From Aphrophora alni (lineage: Eukaryota; Arthropoda; Insecta; Hemiptera; Aphrophoridae), in NCBI GenBank assembly GCA_963513935.1, contig OY740768.1:13747993-13811992 (forward strand): 64,000 bases of DNA, read 5' to 3'. Below the pieces are notes generated by a model. That model worked only from the letters and a program-made list of their open reading frames with translations. It was not told the origin of the DNA and ran no database searches. Of the stretch, positions 11,201-22,895 are shown one piece after another; position 1 is the stretch's first letter, and each line of letters begins with the position of its first letter. A program made the translations under genes and the position numbers.

Positions 11201-14200
11201 GGCCAGTTGCGTCTTGGTCATTGCTGAAGCGTGAGGCCGAGTGTTATCGTGAAGCAGCATGACGCCACTAGACAGAAGTCCCCGCCGGCAGTTTTGAATA
11301 GCGCACCTAAGCTTGGTTAGTGTTTCGCAATATCTCTCAGCATTTATGGTTATCCCTCTTGGCAGAAAGTAAATCAGAAGAACGCCTTTCCGATCCCAAA
11401 AGACCGTCGCCATGATTTTCCATGTTGAAGGTTCTTGTTTGAATTTTCGTGGTTTCGTCACTGAATCTGAGTGATGCCTTTCACTGGATTTACGTTTAGT
11501 CTCGGGAGTGTAGTATGCTACCCACGTTTCATCAGCAGTAACAATATGATTCAAGAACTCATCACCACTTTATCGTAGCACTCCAAAAATGACAAAGAAT
11601 GTGCCAAACGCTTCTTTTTGTGTTCTTCTGTCAACATTTTCGGCACCCACTCGCACAAAATTTTTGTAATGCAGTTTGTCGGAAAGAATGTGATAAACAA
11701 CCGATCATGAAAGTTGTGGAAATTTCTCATGAAGCTTGTCAATCGTAAAGCGCCGGTTTTGGTGAATTTCCTTATCAACTTTTTTTGTCAAGTCTTCATC
11801 AATGACAGTTGGTCGCCCATATCGTTCTTCATCATGAACATTTGTTCTTCCTTCATTGAAAAGCCTACACCATTTAAGCACGTCATTACTGTTATTCATT
11901 ACACCTTCACCATAAACTTCAACAAGCTGCCGGTGAATTTCGGCGGGAAGAACTTGTTTTGCGTTTAAAAACCGAATAACCGAGCTCACTTCACAATCGG
12001 CGGGTTTATTGATTAACATGGCTACAAAAAAGCAGTGTTACGATAGAACCAACAGTGGCAGAGACATGATATCAACTGACTGCATAGTTGGGGACTGGCC
12101 AAGAGTGTGGCTAACCTTGAGTGGGTGTCACATGACAGCCTGCGCGGTTACTATGCGCAAACAGTTCTTACTTGAAAAATGACCTCTCGTATAATATTCA
12201 ACACGTAAGACTGTGTATTATAATTTAAAGAGGTCTGTATAATCTTTAGTCAAATTAACTAGTTAAATTATTAATGTGCAAGACGGTGAACATATATTTT
12301 TGGAACTTTCCGAAATAGTTGTTAAAAATATTTAAAATAATCAAGAACAACATAGGCCAAAATGGGGCGTAAATTTAAAACATGATTTAGGGAACATATT
12401 AGATATATGAAAGAAAGGATTGCAATTGTGCATCATATCTGTTAGAAAAAGAGCATAATCTATAAAAATCTAATTTTAATGGATAAAATACAAATGAAAT
12501 ATGAACTGTGAAAACTAACCAGTTATGTAGTAGTACTTCCTTTGAGACAGAATTAAGACAATTGATTATGTACATAGTAGAAATATAGATGATTATAATA
12601 ATAAAAACCATATTTACTTTTACTTACTTAATATATCACTTTGTGGCAACCATTTTGAAATTTTCACATTACTAGGTTGATTAGGCAAAGATTCTGTTTC
12701 CCATTTCCACAATACTTTGTAAGGAAGTTTTGAAAAACCTGAAATAAAAGCATTTTTTGATTCTTCTGGCATCATTGAACTCTTCACGTTACTTCCTAGA
12801 CTGAAGTAAATAACTCCTTCTTTGGCATTGTCCAGATAAGTTTGGATATCCTACAAGTAAAATAATCATAATTATTCTCAATCTAACTGAAGAATATTCT
12901 TATTCTATAAACTTAATGAACTGGTAGATTAAGTCTATAATTGACTATTATTTACTAAAAAATTTGATTTGTTTATTAATTTTTATTTAAGTTTTATGAC
13001 TTAATAAAAATGTAAAAGTTAATTTCTAGAAGCCATCAGTTTATTATTGTTGTTATATGTACTTAAAAAATATAGTGTGGTAGGATTCTAAGCAGGTACT
13101 TGTTTTTGTTGTACACCTGAATTGCACAACATTGACTTTGTATAGCATTATACATTTAAATAATTGAACACTAACACTTCACAATTATCTGTCATCCTTT
13201 TAGCCGCCAGTTTCTATTAACTGTCAGGTGGTTAAATGTATAAAAACTGAAAAATGATCAGACAGAAACCACTGTGAAAATGGAATTTATATTCAAGTGA
13301 ATTTTACCTATGGGGATATTTCATATTTAAAAGGAAAATTATACGAGAATAACTCTATAATGGTGGATGAGCTTTAGAAGAAAATATATAGAAGCATTGA
13401 ATTTATCAATGGTAAGATTTTGCGTAAAGTTAAAAAAATGCACAGGGGTACAACAAAACCACATCTAACATCTCTTGTAATTTGTTTTAATGGTAAAAAA
13501 AAGAGTTTAGCTAGTTTCATTTGTAACAAAATTCTGTTTAAAATATTAATAGAATTGTTCTTATAATGAGTGAGGCTGCTTTTGTTATGTGGTATGCACT
13601 TATTAAAGATTTAAAAAAAGAGAAATATAAAAAGATTTTTAAAAAGAGGAAATCTTAGTATAGAATTTTAGTAGAGAAAGAAAAAGAAAGTATGCCCTAT
13701 ATGATTTTCATTCTTACCACAGGTAGTTTTTTTGGTGTCTTTACATGAATTCCTGCAATATAAATTATGTTTGGATTGTTCGGTTGAGCATAGTGTAATG
13801 CTTCATGCGTGTTCACTAAGACCAATGAAGTAGTTGCGATTTGATCTAATAGAGATGGACGTGTTTCATATCCTGTATAGTTCATGTATAGATCTACAAG
13901 TTTTTCCTGTTTTGGAAACATAAAATAACGATACACTACTAAAGTAGCAAAACCAAGAATTGTGTTCTGTACTCTTTCCATGAAGTTCATTTTGTTAGAC
14001 GAAAGAGTTTTATAATCAACGATATATGAAAAAGAATTCGGATTTCCCATCAACGCATTCGACCAAAAACTTGTACATACTGATTGAAGTTCTATGACAG
14101 GCGCATTAAATTTATGTCCAAACGTTACAAACGACTCTTGCACGAATGTTGATTCAGCTAATATTAGATCAAAATGGACATCAGTAGAATGTATAAGTTT

Positions 14201-17200
14201 TTGAACTTCAGGGTTTTGGTATGTTGCATGTCCAGCCAACTCTGACATATAAGATAATCCAACAAATTCAAAAATCCAATGCTGTTTTCGCATATCAAAG
14301 AAATTGATACTACCTGTAACAAGTCAAAACAATTCAAAGTACGGGTACATATTCATGAAATATAAATAACAAAAATTGTTTTTCCTAAGTTAAAAAAACA
14401 ATTAAAAAGATAAATTACATAGTATTAAAGCCCATAATATTACCTTTAAACCTAAAACAATATAAACCATGTTAATTTTTTATATATAGATATATTTTAT
14501 ATACGTAAAGCAATATAATATATATATGTTTGAAACAGTATTACTAATTTAATATGGTTGAGGAGAGCCACAGCATAAATTAATGCGAGCAGGAGAGAAT
14601 TAAAAATAAATTTAATTTCAGTGAATAAATATTTATTTATTTTAATGTGTCCATGTGGTGTCTGGGATAGTATAGTGCCACATTATCGCTGCTTGTCATA
14701 AAAGACAAATAATAGGAACTGGGGGAGGGTGGCTTATTTCTTTTCCTGGCTAGACTTCTCATCTCTGTGCTGTACTGTTGTTAATTTAGATTATTTGGCA
14801 ATGAATATCAGGCTCAAATTGGGTGTCCTTAGTTCTCTTGGGCATGAATTCAAGTATGAAGAACTGAGTGCTATCAGTATGAAGGAGCATTCATGTCAGC
14901 TATGTAGTTGATTGGTGCAAGAAGAAGTCCTGACTGGAAAGTCTTTTCATAAGATATTGTTTTTGGGGAGAACTAAGGATATATAGTTAAACGAAGCATT
15001 TCTCCTAAGAAGCTGAAAAAACGTTTCTTACCACTTACGAATCAGGTCGGATTGGTCTAGTTGGCAAAGAGGGGAGAGTTGTGGCTACTGTTAATCTGTT
15101 TTAACCCACTAATACCAGGTCTTAAATCCTGGGCTAGACTGAAGCTGTTATCAGGTGGGCTCTTTACAGTAGACTAGCTAGAGTATGTTATATTATTATG
15201 TTTGTTTTTCTGTCTTCTAGAAAAAGTCATGTCATCTGATTTGATGTGAGAGACTGTTACCTGATTTGATTCAAGAAGTTATGGTAACTGATCTGATGTG
15301 AGAGGGTGTGTTACCTAATCTGATATAATAGGTAGACTTTCATTTCTAAAATTATGCTTGTATCTGAAATGCTTTAGACATTTCAATGTTAAGTTATAAA
15401 TTTGATTTGGCAATCTATGTTTTGATATACAAGACTATGTCTTGTATTTTAAAGTATAAAAAAAATATTAAAATGAAGTCCTTTTTCTAAAATTAATAAA
15501 TTGAAATATGATGTATTTTCAAAGAATATAATTCTTAACTATAAAAAAATTCATTTAAATAAACTTAAAATCTATTCAATTTCTAAGTTGCAACTTAAAT
15601 ATAAATTCAGTAATTAAAGTTAACTTGATTTTTCTATATTATCATTATTTGAATAATTGAGTAGTTTTTTAAGATGTACTAGAATAAGATATTGCATATG
15701 AATGCTCCATTTTTTATGTATTTTCAATGTTGATGTTTTTTAAATGTGGCTAATAAATATTATGTGCTATTTCAGAACAAAAAAGACTACTATTCTTTTA
15801 CTCTAATATCCTACTGAGTACACTGTTAAAGAATTCATGACCCTAGAGACTTTAATTCAATTTCTTTAAAATCTAAACTTAAATTTTTAAACTTAAATTT
15901 TATTTTTTAAAATTTATTTTTGTAATTAGCAAATTACAATGGCGCCCAACTTGTGTCGCACTTAGATTTATTTCTATTAAAAACAAACCCCTCTATGTTT
16001 AATAATTACAATCTTGAAAATCAGGTGAGAAAAAATTAATAAAATATATATATATTTTTTTATATAATTTGTGTTTTTATGTATTTTTTTGCAAATTTAT
16101 ATATCTTCCTTTTATGATATTACGTTTTTGATTGTAATAAAAACAAATTTTTAGTACAAATAAATTACATATTATAATAATTTTATCCAATTTATATACA
16201 GTAAGTAGAGAATATACACTAAATAATATCTAATAGTAATATTATTATTCAAAATATAGAAACAATAATTACTGTGCAATTATAAAAAGAAAATAAATAC
16301 GACATGTAATTAGTTTTAAAATGAAAATGGAAATAATAATTAAAATAAGTGTTTTGTTTTCACAGCTTCAGTTATCTTCTTCCTGTAATTCCGAATATTG
16401 TCCAGCACGTTCCAGACAAGTTATAACTGTAAGTTCTTTGTAAAAGACATTACATTTCAAAAATAATTGTGTTCTTGTTTTTAGGTTTATGGGCTAATCA
16501 TAGTAAAAGAATCAATCTGACCTTATATCTTATCTTTTGTAAGCTTGTTATGGATATAAATTCAAAAAATATTTTTTTAAATATATTTCATTCTACAATA
16601 GGAGATTTGACACGTCTAGCTTCACCTTTTGTCCCCGGCAAATGTGTGTTGAACTTTCCAGATAATCTTCTGTTCTTCTTGTAGAATTATGTTATTACTT
16701 GATTTCTACAAGGCCTTTCGTATTAACATAAGGATAATTTCTTCTTTTTTTTTACATACATCTATTTCTTAATTGTTAACCACAAGAGGAATTTCTTCTT
16801 TGTTGTTTGATGTCTGATTTTATGTTATGTTCAATAACATTTAAATTATCTTCGTCAACATCCCATCTTCATTTTTAAATTCTACATCCTGCTCTTCTGT
16901 TATCTCTTCTAAGGATGAATCCCTTTTCAACACAATGCATTTGGATTCACTTTAAAACCAACTATGAAAGTTACATATGGTTGAAGAGTTCGTGACAAGA
17001 AGTTGCCTTATGTCTAGTAAACCAGGTTTCACATGATGTTCTATTAACACTGTCTATAACATAAGTAAAGAGCGGACAAACTTATAAGAATCTGGATAAA
17101 CTCTCCCCCAGACATATGACACAAGAAAAGGGCAGGGACTAAATAATGTCAACGAAATAGTAAACACACTAAATGTCTGCTATTATTTAATACATTATTA

Positions 17201-17490
17201 ATTGTACAACTAGTTAAACACACTGGGACAGTGGACAATAGATATACCATACCGTGTTTTTTTTTCAGATTGTCTTCTGTCACTATGATCTGTTTGTAGT
17301 TAGCATCCTCTACAGGGATCATGGTAACAAGTGTTAAATCATGGCCTCTGTTTGCCAATTCCTTAAATATTGGTCTGAAAACTATATGATGACTTAAAAT
17401 AGGTAGAGGAAGGAATGCCAATATCTTGGCTGCATTGCACTGCGCTATTGCCAAAGCTATTAGAATAAGCACCAATAGTTTCTGGAACAT
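7916..17490 (-). CDS. UGT-A: UDP-glycosyltransferase, five exons, intact
   Basis: Membrane-bound family-1 glycosyltransferase that should transfer a sugar (glucose in most insects) from a UDP-sugar to small lipophilic acceptors in the ER lumen, as in detoxification. Exons: 17481-17253 (or from an ATG at 17490), 14313-13718, 12850-12628, 10801-10585, 8216-7916. The joined frame is open, about 522-524 aa, the usual UGT length. Seen: a hydrophobic signal peptide, SHH at about residues 33-35 (counting from the 17490 ATG) with the catalytic-type His, the UGT signature from FITHGG to FADQ in exon 4, a C-terminal helix LFGGVVLVLIIVYLIL and a lysine-rich KKKN tail giving ER retention. All four introns are GT-AG. 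The start is uncertain: the ATG at 17490 lies inside what is a splice acceptor in UGT-B, so the true start may be in an upstream exon that I could not find. Introns 3 and 4 carry dead transposons. Confidence 0.93.
8400..9700 (+). pseudogene. Degenerate Tigger/pogo-like transposase in UGT-A intron 4
   Basis: Homologous blocks on the plus strand, in two or more frames: MRKERLTIMVCSNANGNHRL near 8466, then an open frame 8677-8982 with IFLPVNTTSLIHSMDQKVIE and DFWKRYTIKDAIFNN, and a C-terminal part 9167-9379 with DTNGQENDEDDIS. These match the order of a CENP-B/jerky-type DDE_1 transposase, whose hallmark is LPPNTTSLLQPMDQGVI. The catalytic DN expected before PA(G/Q)H has become MKNVPAQ, so the Asp is lost, and stops and frameshifts separate the blocks. 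The right end (9660-9700) reads, in reverse complement, TACATTGGATACTCGATAAT, like a pogo/Tigger terminus next to TA. The left end is missing. It is antisense to UGT-A. Confidence 0.8.
10585..10801 (-). CDS. UGT-A exon 4 (UGT signature)
   Basis: A 217-nt exon with acceptor TTTTCAG|CTCATCC and donor CCTAC|GTAAGT. Encodes HPNVKAFITHGGLLSITESV and then PMVVIPIFADQPKNAK, which fits the donor-binding signature of UGTs with its HGG and DQ residues. Confidence 0.95.
10851..12191 (-). mobile_element. mariner element, full length but dead, in UGT-A intron 3
   Basis: A 1341-bp element with TA on both sides (10849-10850 and 12192-12193). Its inverted termini are imperfect over about 30 bp: TACGTGGGTCAATTTTTAAG on the left, and TACGAGAGGTCATTTTTCAA as the reverse complement of the right end, both continuing AGTAAGAAC-GTTT. 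It encodes a broken D,D34D transposase (10952-12019). UGT-B has no such insertion in the matching intron, so it arrived after the duplication or was lost there. Confidence 0.93.
10952..12019 (-). pseudogene. mariner transposase, frame broken
   Basis: Cut-and-paste transposase of about 345 residues. The N-terminal helix-turn-helix region (12019-11705) includes NDVLKWCRLFNEGRTNVHDE and ERYGRPT. The middle has WVPKMLTEEHKKKRLAHSLS. The C-terminal part (11554-10952) has TADETW, LLHDNTRPH and YSPDLAPSDFHVF. The last two Asp residues are separated by 34 residues, the D,D34D spacing of true mariners. Lesions seen: a TGA at 11707-11705, probably CGA to TGA, and two frame changes near 11660 and 11560 that compensate each other, so the stretch between them is read in another frame. 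The first and last segments are in the same frame. It cannot make active protein as it stands. Confidence 0.93.
12628..12850 (-). CDS. UGT-A exon 3
   Basis: A 223-nt exon, with acceptor CTTGTAG|GATATCC and donor ATTAA|GTAAGT. Encodes DIQTYLDNAKEGVIYFSLGS and KISKWLPQSDIL, the first part of the C-terminal UDP-sugar-binding domain. It was found by comparison with UGT-B and shares about nine of ten bases with it. Confidence 0.92.
13718..14313 (-). CDS. UGT-A exon 2 (N-terminal acceptor-binding domain)
   Basis: A 596-nt exon between TTACAG|GTAGTATC and CCTGTG|GTAAGAATG, the same length as UGT-B exon 2. Contains NPEVQKLI, HFDLILAEST and HYAQPNNPNIIYIAGIH. This is the part that differs most from UGT-B, as expected for an acceptor-specificity domain. 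Confidence 0.93.
16340..17100. other. Unassigned, weakly coding-like segment in UGT-A intron 1
   Basis: On the plus strand, a 60-nt stretch near 16370-16430 sits between TTTTCACAG and GTAAGTTC and so looks like an exon. On the minus strand (16960-16740) there is an acidic frame including DSSLEEITEEQDVEFKNEDG. I do not recognise either. They may be remnants of an old transposon. No function is proposed. Confidence 0.2.
17253..17481 (-). CDS. UGT-A exon 1 (signal peptide and catalytic-His region)
   Basis: Encodes a signal peptide (KLLVLILIALAIAQCNAAKI) followed by ILSHHIVFRPIFKELANRGH. The donor is ACACG|GTATGG, ending in phase 1 exactly as in UGT-B. A possible acceptor TATGTTCCAG precedes 17481. 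An in-frame ATG at 17490-17488 would extend the exon by three codons. Confidence 0.88.
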
Positions 17491-17499
17491 ATAAAACAC

Positions 17500-19520
17500 A
17501 TTTAAAAAAATAATATTTGGATTTTTACTTCCTCAGTTTATATGAAGTGTAATGTATTGGATGGGGATGACAATTGAATGTACTTGTGTAACTTTAAAAT
17601 AGGAAAAACTAAATAAATAAAACCGTAATTCAACTTCTGCAGCATACTAAAAAGAGCAAAGGAATATCATACTTCATTCATCGTCATCAACAAAACTCCA
17701 AGTACTCAGGCGATCCGCTAGAAATGCATCAATACAAGCTCAGTAAAGTTTAGACATTCTGTACATTAGTAGATTCACATAGGGCCAGTCCTTGCTAAAA
17801 TTTCAAGCAAACAAGAGGCGTTATAGCAGTTGCGATAGCTAAAAGCACAGCATTTTACCAATGTTATAACTTCTTTTGGCCGTGTGTCTAAAGTCGTAAA
17901 GTCTTTAACTTGATGTTCAAGCATTGTTAAATGGCACCTAACACCTTTATTTCTTGACATGGTCAAGAAAGGTAAAAATTTAGGCACTGACCAGGTAGGA
18001 AATGCTTTGCTTAATATAGCATGCAGATGCTTTTTACTTTATTTGATTTCAATTACTTGTGTTCTGATTGATCTGTACAACTTATTGAATTGGTTGTTGT
18101 TGTTTGATTCAAATAAAATATAACTAGAGAAGTAATCTCTTTTATAAAATTTACTAGTAGATTGAACTTGGTGTCAATCTGGCGGTTTAGACATGCACTT
18201 TCAATAATGTAAAGCTTGCTTTAAGTCTAACTCAAACTTGAATTATAGTATAGTTGTGCAAACACATACAAGTTTGTTCAAATCTGAGTTATTTTAACTT
18301 CAAAACTAGTTACAATGTTTTAATTCTTTCTAGTCCTTTGTTGCAAGAAATTAGTCATTTTATGAGTGACAGATTCTAAAGGGTACCGTAATTTAAAAGT
18401 AAATCTTAATTTTTTATTTAACTGTTTTATTTTTTTGTAAAATATTTTTTCTTACAAGTTGTGGGTCTAACTGATGTTGATTTTCTTTCAACAGCTATAC
18501 TGATCTCAAAATAAGACTAGGTATTCTTCAAAAAAAAAAATATATATTCAGACACTAAGTCTAAGAACTAAAGAAACTCCATCTGATTCAACATTGTGTT
18601 GTGATAATTTGTGATTTTTATTTCTGAACTTTTGTTCAAATCTAAAAGTATTTATGGTACTTTTATTTTTGAATAAAAAAAGGAAGTATTAATTAAGTAT
18701 AGGTTTCATTTTATACTTAATTTGAAATTTTGTAAGGCTCATTTAAATTTGTTTAAGCATGTTTTTTTAATTCTAATTTAAAAAATTTAAATAAGGGAAA
18801 GGCTGCAATGGCACCATTCAGACCTTAGGAACTTGTATAAGGTACTCAACTTGGGAGTTTTGCTTTTATTGTGACATCAACCCAATTTAGACACATTTTA
18901 TTTTTCTGTGTTTAAATAGGAATTATTTAGGTTGGAGGTAAGAATTGGAGTATACTTAGTTTAAAATTGTTTTTCTTGGTGTTACTGATACATTAAGAAT
19001 GTATCATATGGTGGTGGTATGTGTGACCTAGTTTCCTCCTTTTGATTGTGTACCCGTCATTAAATTCCTTAAAATATATAAAGAACCGAGTACAATTTCT
19101 GTAAAACCAAAATGCAAAATTTACAACAATTTTGATCAAACTATATTGAAATATTTCACCCTAGCTGCTTAAAAAAATGTATTGGTCACCAGATTCCAAA
19201 AACTGTAGATCAACAAGAGCTATGAATAAAAAAAATACGCAAATAAATTACTGATATTAGCAACTTCAGTTTGGTAAACCACAGAACGGATTCAGTTTAT
19301 CTTAATTAAAAAATTTAACAAGTCATAACCTTGAACAAAATCAATGTGTTGTATGAATGAATGTCGCAAGTGGCAGGATATGTACGTTAGTATAAATTAC
19401 TGTTTAATACAACTATTATTTTATCGTAGTTATCTACTTCATACAAATTTAACTCAAACAATATTTCAATTCAATTATGTAAGCCTACAAATTCAGTTTT
19501 TAGGTCATTACATTTATATT
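17500..19520. other. Spacer upstream of UGT-A, no gene seen
   Basis: The UGT-A promoter and any 5' exon should lie here or further upstream. I searched for a start codon followed by a donor on the minus strand (as found for UGT-B) and saw none. No clear transposon termini. Confidence 0.35.
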
Positions 19521-19530
19521 GAGTACTGAC

Positions 19531-19722
19531 ATGGGAATCCCAAGTAAGCCTACATGGATCTACACATTTTTTTTTTTTCCAAATAGTCTTGGGTTGGATT
19601 CCTCTCTTTTATCTTTCCTATCAGGTCTCTCTTAACCAACTATTGTTCTTTTCTGACCCTGATGCTATTAGAGTATTTGAAGACTAGTGGTTTTGTTATT
19701 AGGCAATGATGACCGAGGAGTT
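19531..19722 (+). repeat. SINE-like repeat, copy 2 of 6
   Basis: Carries GAATCCCAAGTAAGCC, TAGTCTTGGGTTGGATTCC (B-box-like), TATCAGGTCTCTCTTAACCA, CTGACCCTGATGCTATTAGA and GATGATGACCGAGGAG in the family order. A run of T lies between the A-like and B-like boxes. Confidence 0.7.
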
Positions 19723-20094
19723 TTTAATCTAACAAAAGTGCATATTGAAGGTTACGTTTGAATTTCATTTCAATTTTAATAAGAAACAAAGCTAATAAAA
19801 CAAGTAGCATGTCTTGCTGTGAATAGAAGTGATTAGTAGTGTTCCTGGTTCACCCTTGAACTATTGTATTAACACACTTCCATCTGAACCTGTCCATAAA
19901 GACAGTGGCAAGAAAAAGTGCATATCGCCTACAATGTGAAGGACTATGGAACTACACAGGATTGTCCAGGTCCTGTGTAATATAGTATTCTATTATTATA
20001 CTATAGAATAATATCTATCATCACAAGGTATTACACATTGGAAACGATCTCTGACAATATGAAGGTGCAGTATTTTTTCTCAAACTATTTAAAA

Positions 20095-20545
20095 TGACTG
20101 TAGTCACTGATGGGTTTAAAACAAAGGGTGGAATTGGAGTTTGAATCTGAAGAGGCAGATTTAAATAGGAACTTGTCCTGCCAATGTACTCAAATGGAAT
20201 GTGCCTGAGAAAGCTTGAAACTCGGACACAACAATAAGAAGATGTATCTGTACAGACATTCAGATGGCTTTGAAAGCCCTGGATTCTAACAGTTTAAGGT
20301 CTGGAATTGTTTCGGAATCATATCACGGCTGGGGACTCAACATTGTTACGCTTTGCTTGGTTACTGGAGATGCTGGGATTAGTGGGAATGAATGTACAGA
20401 TGTGTTGTGTAACAGTGAAACTTACAGAACCAGAGTTGGGTATACAATTTATCAGCGCTTTGGTACAGAAAAAGCATGAGACAAGGAGGAAGAGTATTTC
20501 AGATTTAAGGATGAGCAAATGCTCACTCATCTCCCTTTCAACAAA
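20095..20545 (+). pseudogene. LINE ribonuclease H domain fragment (Jockey/I-type)
   Basis: Reads as a decayed RNase H domain: VVTDGFKTKGGIGV near 20098 (family form YTDGSKT..GVG), ICTDIQMALKALDSN near 20250 (family form IYSDSQAALKAL), and LNIVTLCLVTGDAGISGNEC followed by TDVL (family form VTLRWVPGHSGIxGNExAD). Several stops and a frame change separate the blocks, and the His of PGH is replaced by Asp. Such RNase H domains sit at the C-terminal end of ORF2 in Jockey-, I- and R1-like non-LTR retrotransposons. No intact RT lies nearby. A second fragment of the same domain type is at 44200-44640 on the other strand. Confidence 0.72.
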
Positions 20546-21077
20546 TTAAATCTGATCTTCTTTTGTTAGGCTGGAGCAATGTTTAGGAAGTAAGAGGGTT
20601 CTGCTACTGGAGAAAACATATGGACTGGGAAGCACCGTCCGTGACATGCTGATCTCCAAATATAAATGTCTTGATTGAAAAACAAATTGAGATCCATGGA
20701 CTTATGGGTCTTTCTGGGGCATCGAACCCCTAGAATTTCTATTTAATTTAGGAGTGCAACAAGCTTTTGTGCAAAAGGAATAGACTACCAGGTTGAAGAA
20801 GAATAAAACAATGCTTTCATTTTATGTATTACGGTAATTGTTTACATTTCCTATATTTCATTGAAAAAAATTAGGACTGCCAATATTGAGTTACTTTCTC
20901 AAGTTAAGTGAGTTTTAAGCTCTTAAAAAAAATAATAAATAGCAAGGAGGAGATCAACGTCATCCTCCTTAACGTGTGCACCTTCCTCATTACATATGTT
21001 TAGTGTGATTGTTATGTGTAACCTGTAATTTTGTTTTAATGTGTGATGATCTCTTCAAATTTAATAATAAGAAGAAT

Positions 21078-21104
21078 CTGATGATGGAGTTACAGTTCCG
21101 AAAC
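21078..21104 (+). other. Solo CTGATGA-stem-GAAAC motif
   Basis: CTGATGATGGAGTTACAGTT followed by CCGAAAC: a GGA/TCC mini-stem flanked by CTGATGA and GAAAC. The same layout recurs at 45709, 58347 and (minus strand) 63720-63691, and more loosely near 43497. It also resembles the conserved core of a hammerhead ribozyme, but I cannot see stems I and III. Confidence 0.35.
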
Positions 21105-21109
21105 CTGCC

Positions 21110-22430
21110 GTTCCTTTAATATGACTTAGAAGTCATGTGATGAATATATATAGCGAGTGAAGTACATATTTTTAAAAAACAGTATTTTGTGAATTTTCCT
21201 ATAACAGTTCAGAAGTGTTTATTAATATTGTAGTCGTAATTAAGGAAGTTCTGCTATGCATATTTGAAGAAAACACAAGGTCAAGTAGAACACTTCTGTT
21301 TGTTTGTTGAATTCCCCACATAATTAAGATTCTGCAGATCTAATGGCCATCTTGAACTCAATATTTACAAGAACAATAAACAAGTGAATATATTACTCGA
21401 ATAATGATAATCAGAAAATTATGTAGGATGTGTCATTTTAAGGTTTACAATATGAATGTTGTCATCTTTTTAATTTTTGGTTTATTTTAATGATAGTTTT
21501 AATTTAAAATTTAGGATATTTTACATTTTAAATATTGTAGATATTTAAAATGTAACATTATACTCTTTGTATTTAAAAAGATGTTAGTTCCAACAATATT
21601 TTGAATAAAGTATTGTGAAATCATCTGTTTTATAGTGGAAGCATATTTGTGCAAAATAGTTATCTGAGGGAGTTCATGCTTGAGAGATGAAATTTCAAAT
21701 TAAAAACAAATTAAACCAAAATGGTTTTTAAGATAATTCGGCCAAAACTAAGCTTGTAATTTTTCAATAATAAAGAAAAATGTATTTCACAAAAATGGAT
21801 GGAGAGGAAATGAAAAAATTCCAAAAAAAATTTGAAAATAATTTTGTAAAAACAAAATCAAATTTTATTTCCTTTGTGACTTTTCAAAAATGTATATTTC
21901 CCAGAAAATTCCTTAAAACTCACCAAAACTGGAACAAAATATATGTGATTTTTTTTTTTTTTATTTGGAAAAATTTATATGTGTAGAATTGACAACACAC
22001 ATATTTATCTTTTAAATATTTTTTTAAAGAATTATTTTCTTTGCTAGAGTGATTTTTCCCTGAAAAATAAAAACTGTGATTTTATGGAGTGGTAAAAATA
22101 TTAAACAAAATGTATAATTTGTTGATATTTTACTTTTATCAGAAGTTTAAAAAAAAATGTTTATCATAGGTCTAACTACAAGTATGAATTTTTACAGAGT
22201 TTTAGAAAACATTTTACACATTCATTTTCAACCTTAAAATTTTGTCATCATTAAAAGTCATAGAAGAAAGTCTCTCATTTTATTTTATTCTTACAACTTT
22301 CTACATTTTTTTTTTTCAAAGTTTCGTGGCGTTTATATTTTCTCTCTTATCATTTTGGACTTTGGAAAAAATAACAAAAGCACAAATTTTCTTATTTTTG
22401 GCCGAAATATATAAATCTAACTCAACCTTT
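21110..22430. other. AT-rich DNA, no gene seen
   Basis: Only short, low-complexity frames rich in Lys, Asn and Phe. No domain or paired termini were found. Confidence 0.4.
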
Positions 22431-22433
22431 ATC

Positions 22434-22436
<3 letters not shown>

Positions 22437-22499
<63 letters not shown>
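22437..22499 (+). repeat. Poly(T) run of 63 bases
   Basis: An uninterrupted homopolymer of 63 T. On the minus strand it is a poly(A), as would be left at the 3' end of a retroposed copy, but no LINE or SINE body was recognised beside it. Its length may also be an assembly or sequencing artefact. Confidence 0.9.
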
Positions 22500-22503
<4 letters not shown>

Positions 22504-22691
22504 TAATTCTGTTGTTTATAACAATGATAAACTTTCGAGTGTCGACTTCTATTTCAGGTCTTGTCTAAAGGTTATTCTCAGGGTATATTTGTATTTCACC
22601 CTCTTGGAGATTTCTGATATTTCATCTGGTCTGTGGAAGTTGAAAAACAAACTTCACTACACTCTATTAGCCATTTATAATGGGTACACGT

Positions 22692-22895
22692 GTGGCAATC
22701 CCAGGGTAATCTAGCTGGATCTACACAGTTTTGTATGTAGTCTTGGGTTAGATCCCCTTATTTTCTCTTTCCTATCTCTAGATCAACTCTTGTTCTCTTT
22801 TTATTCTGGTGCTATTAGAGTATTCGAGGGTTAGTGATATCTATTTGATACTTTTGTTCTTATTATTTATAAGGCGATGATGACCGAGAGATATA
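22692..22895 (+). repeat. SINE-like repeat, copy 3 of 6
   Basis: One of the best-preserved copies: GGCAATCCCAGGGTAATC, TAGCTGGATCTAC (A-box-like), GTAGTCTTGGGTTAGATCCC (B-box-like), GGTGCTATTAGAGTATTCGA and GGCGATGATGACCGAGAG. Confidence 0.75.

Noticed and set aside
22242..22568. 108-codon plus-strand frame with a Phe run
   Set aside because: Created by the poly(T) tract.
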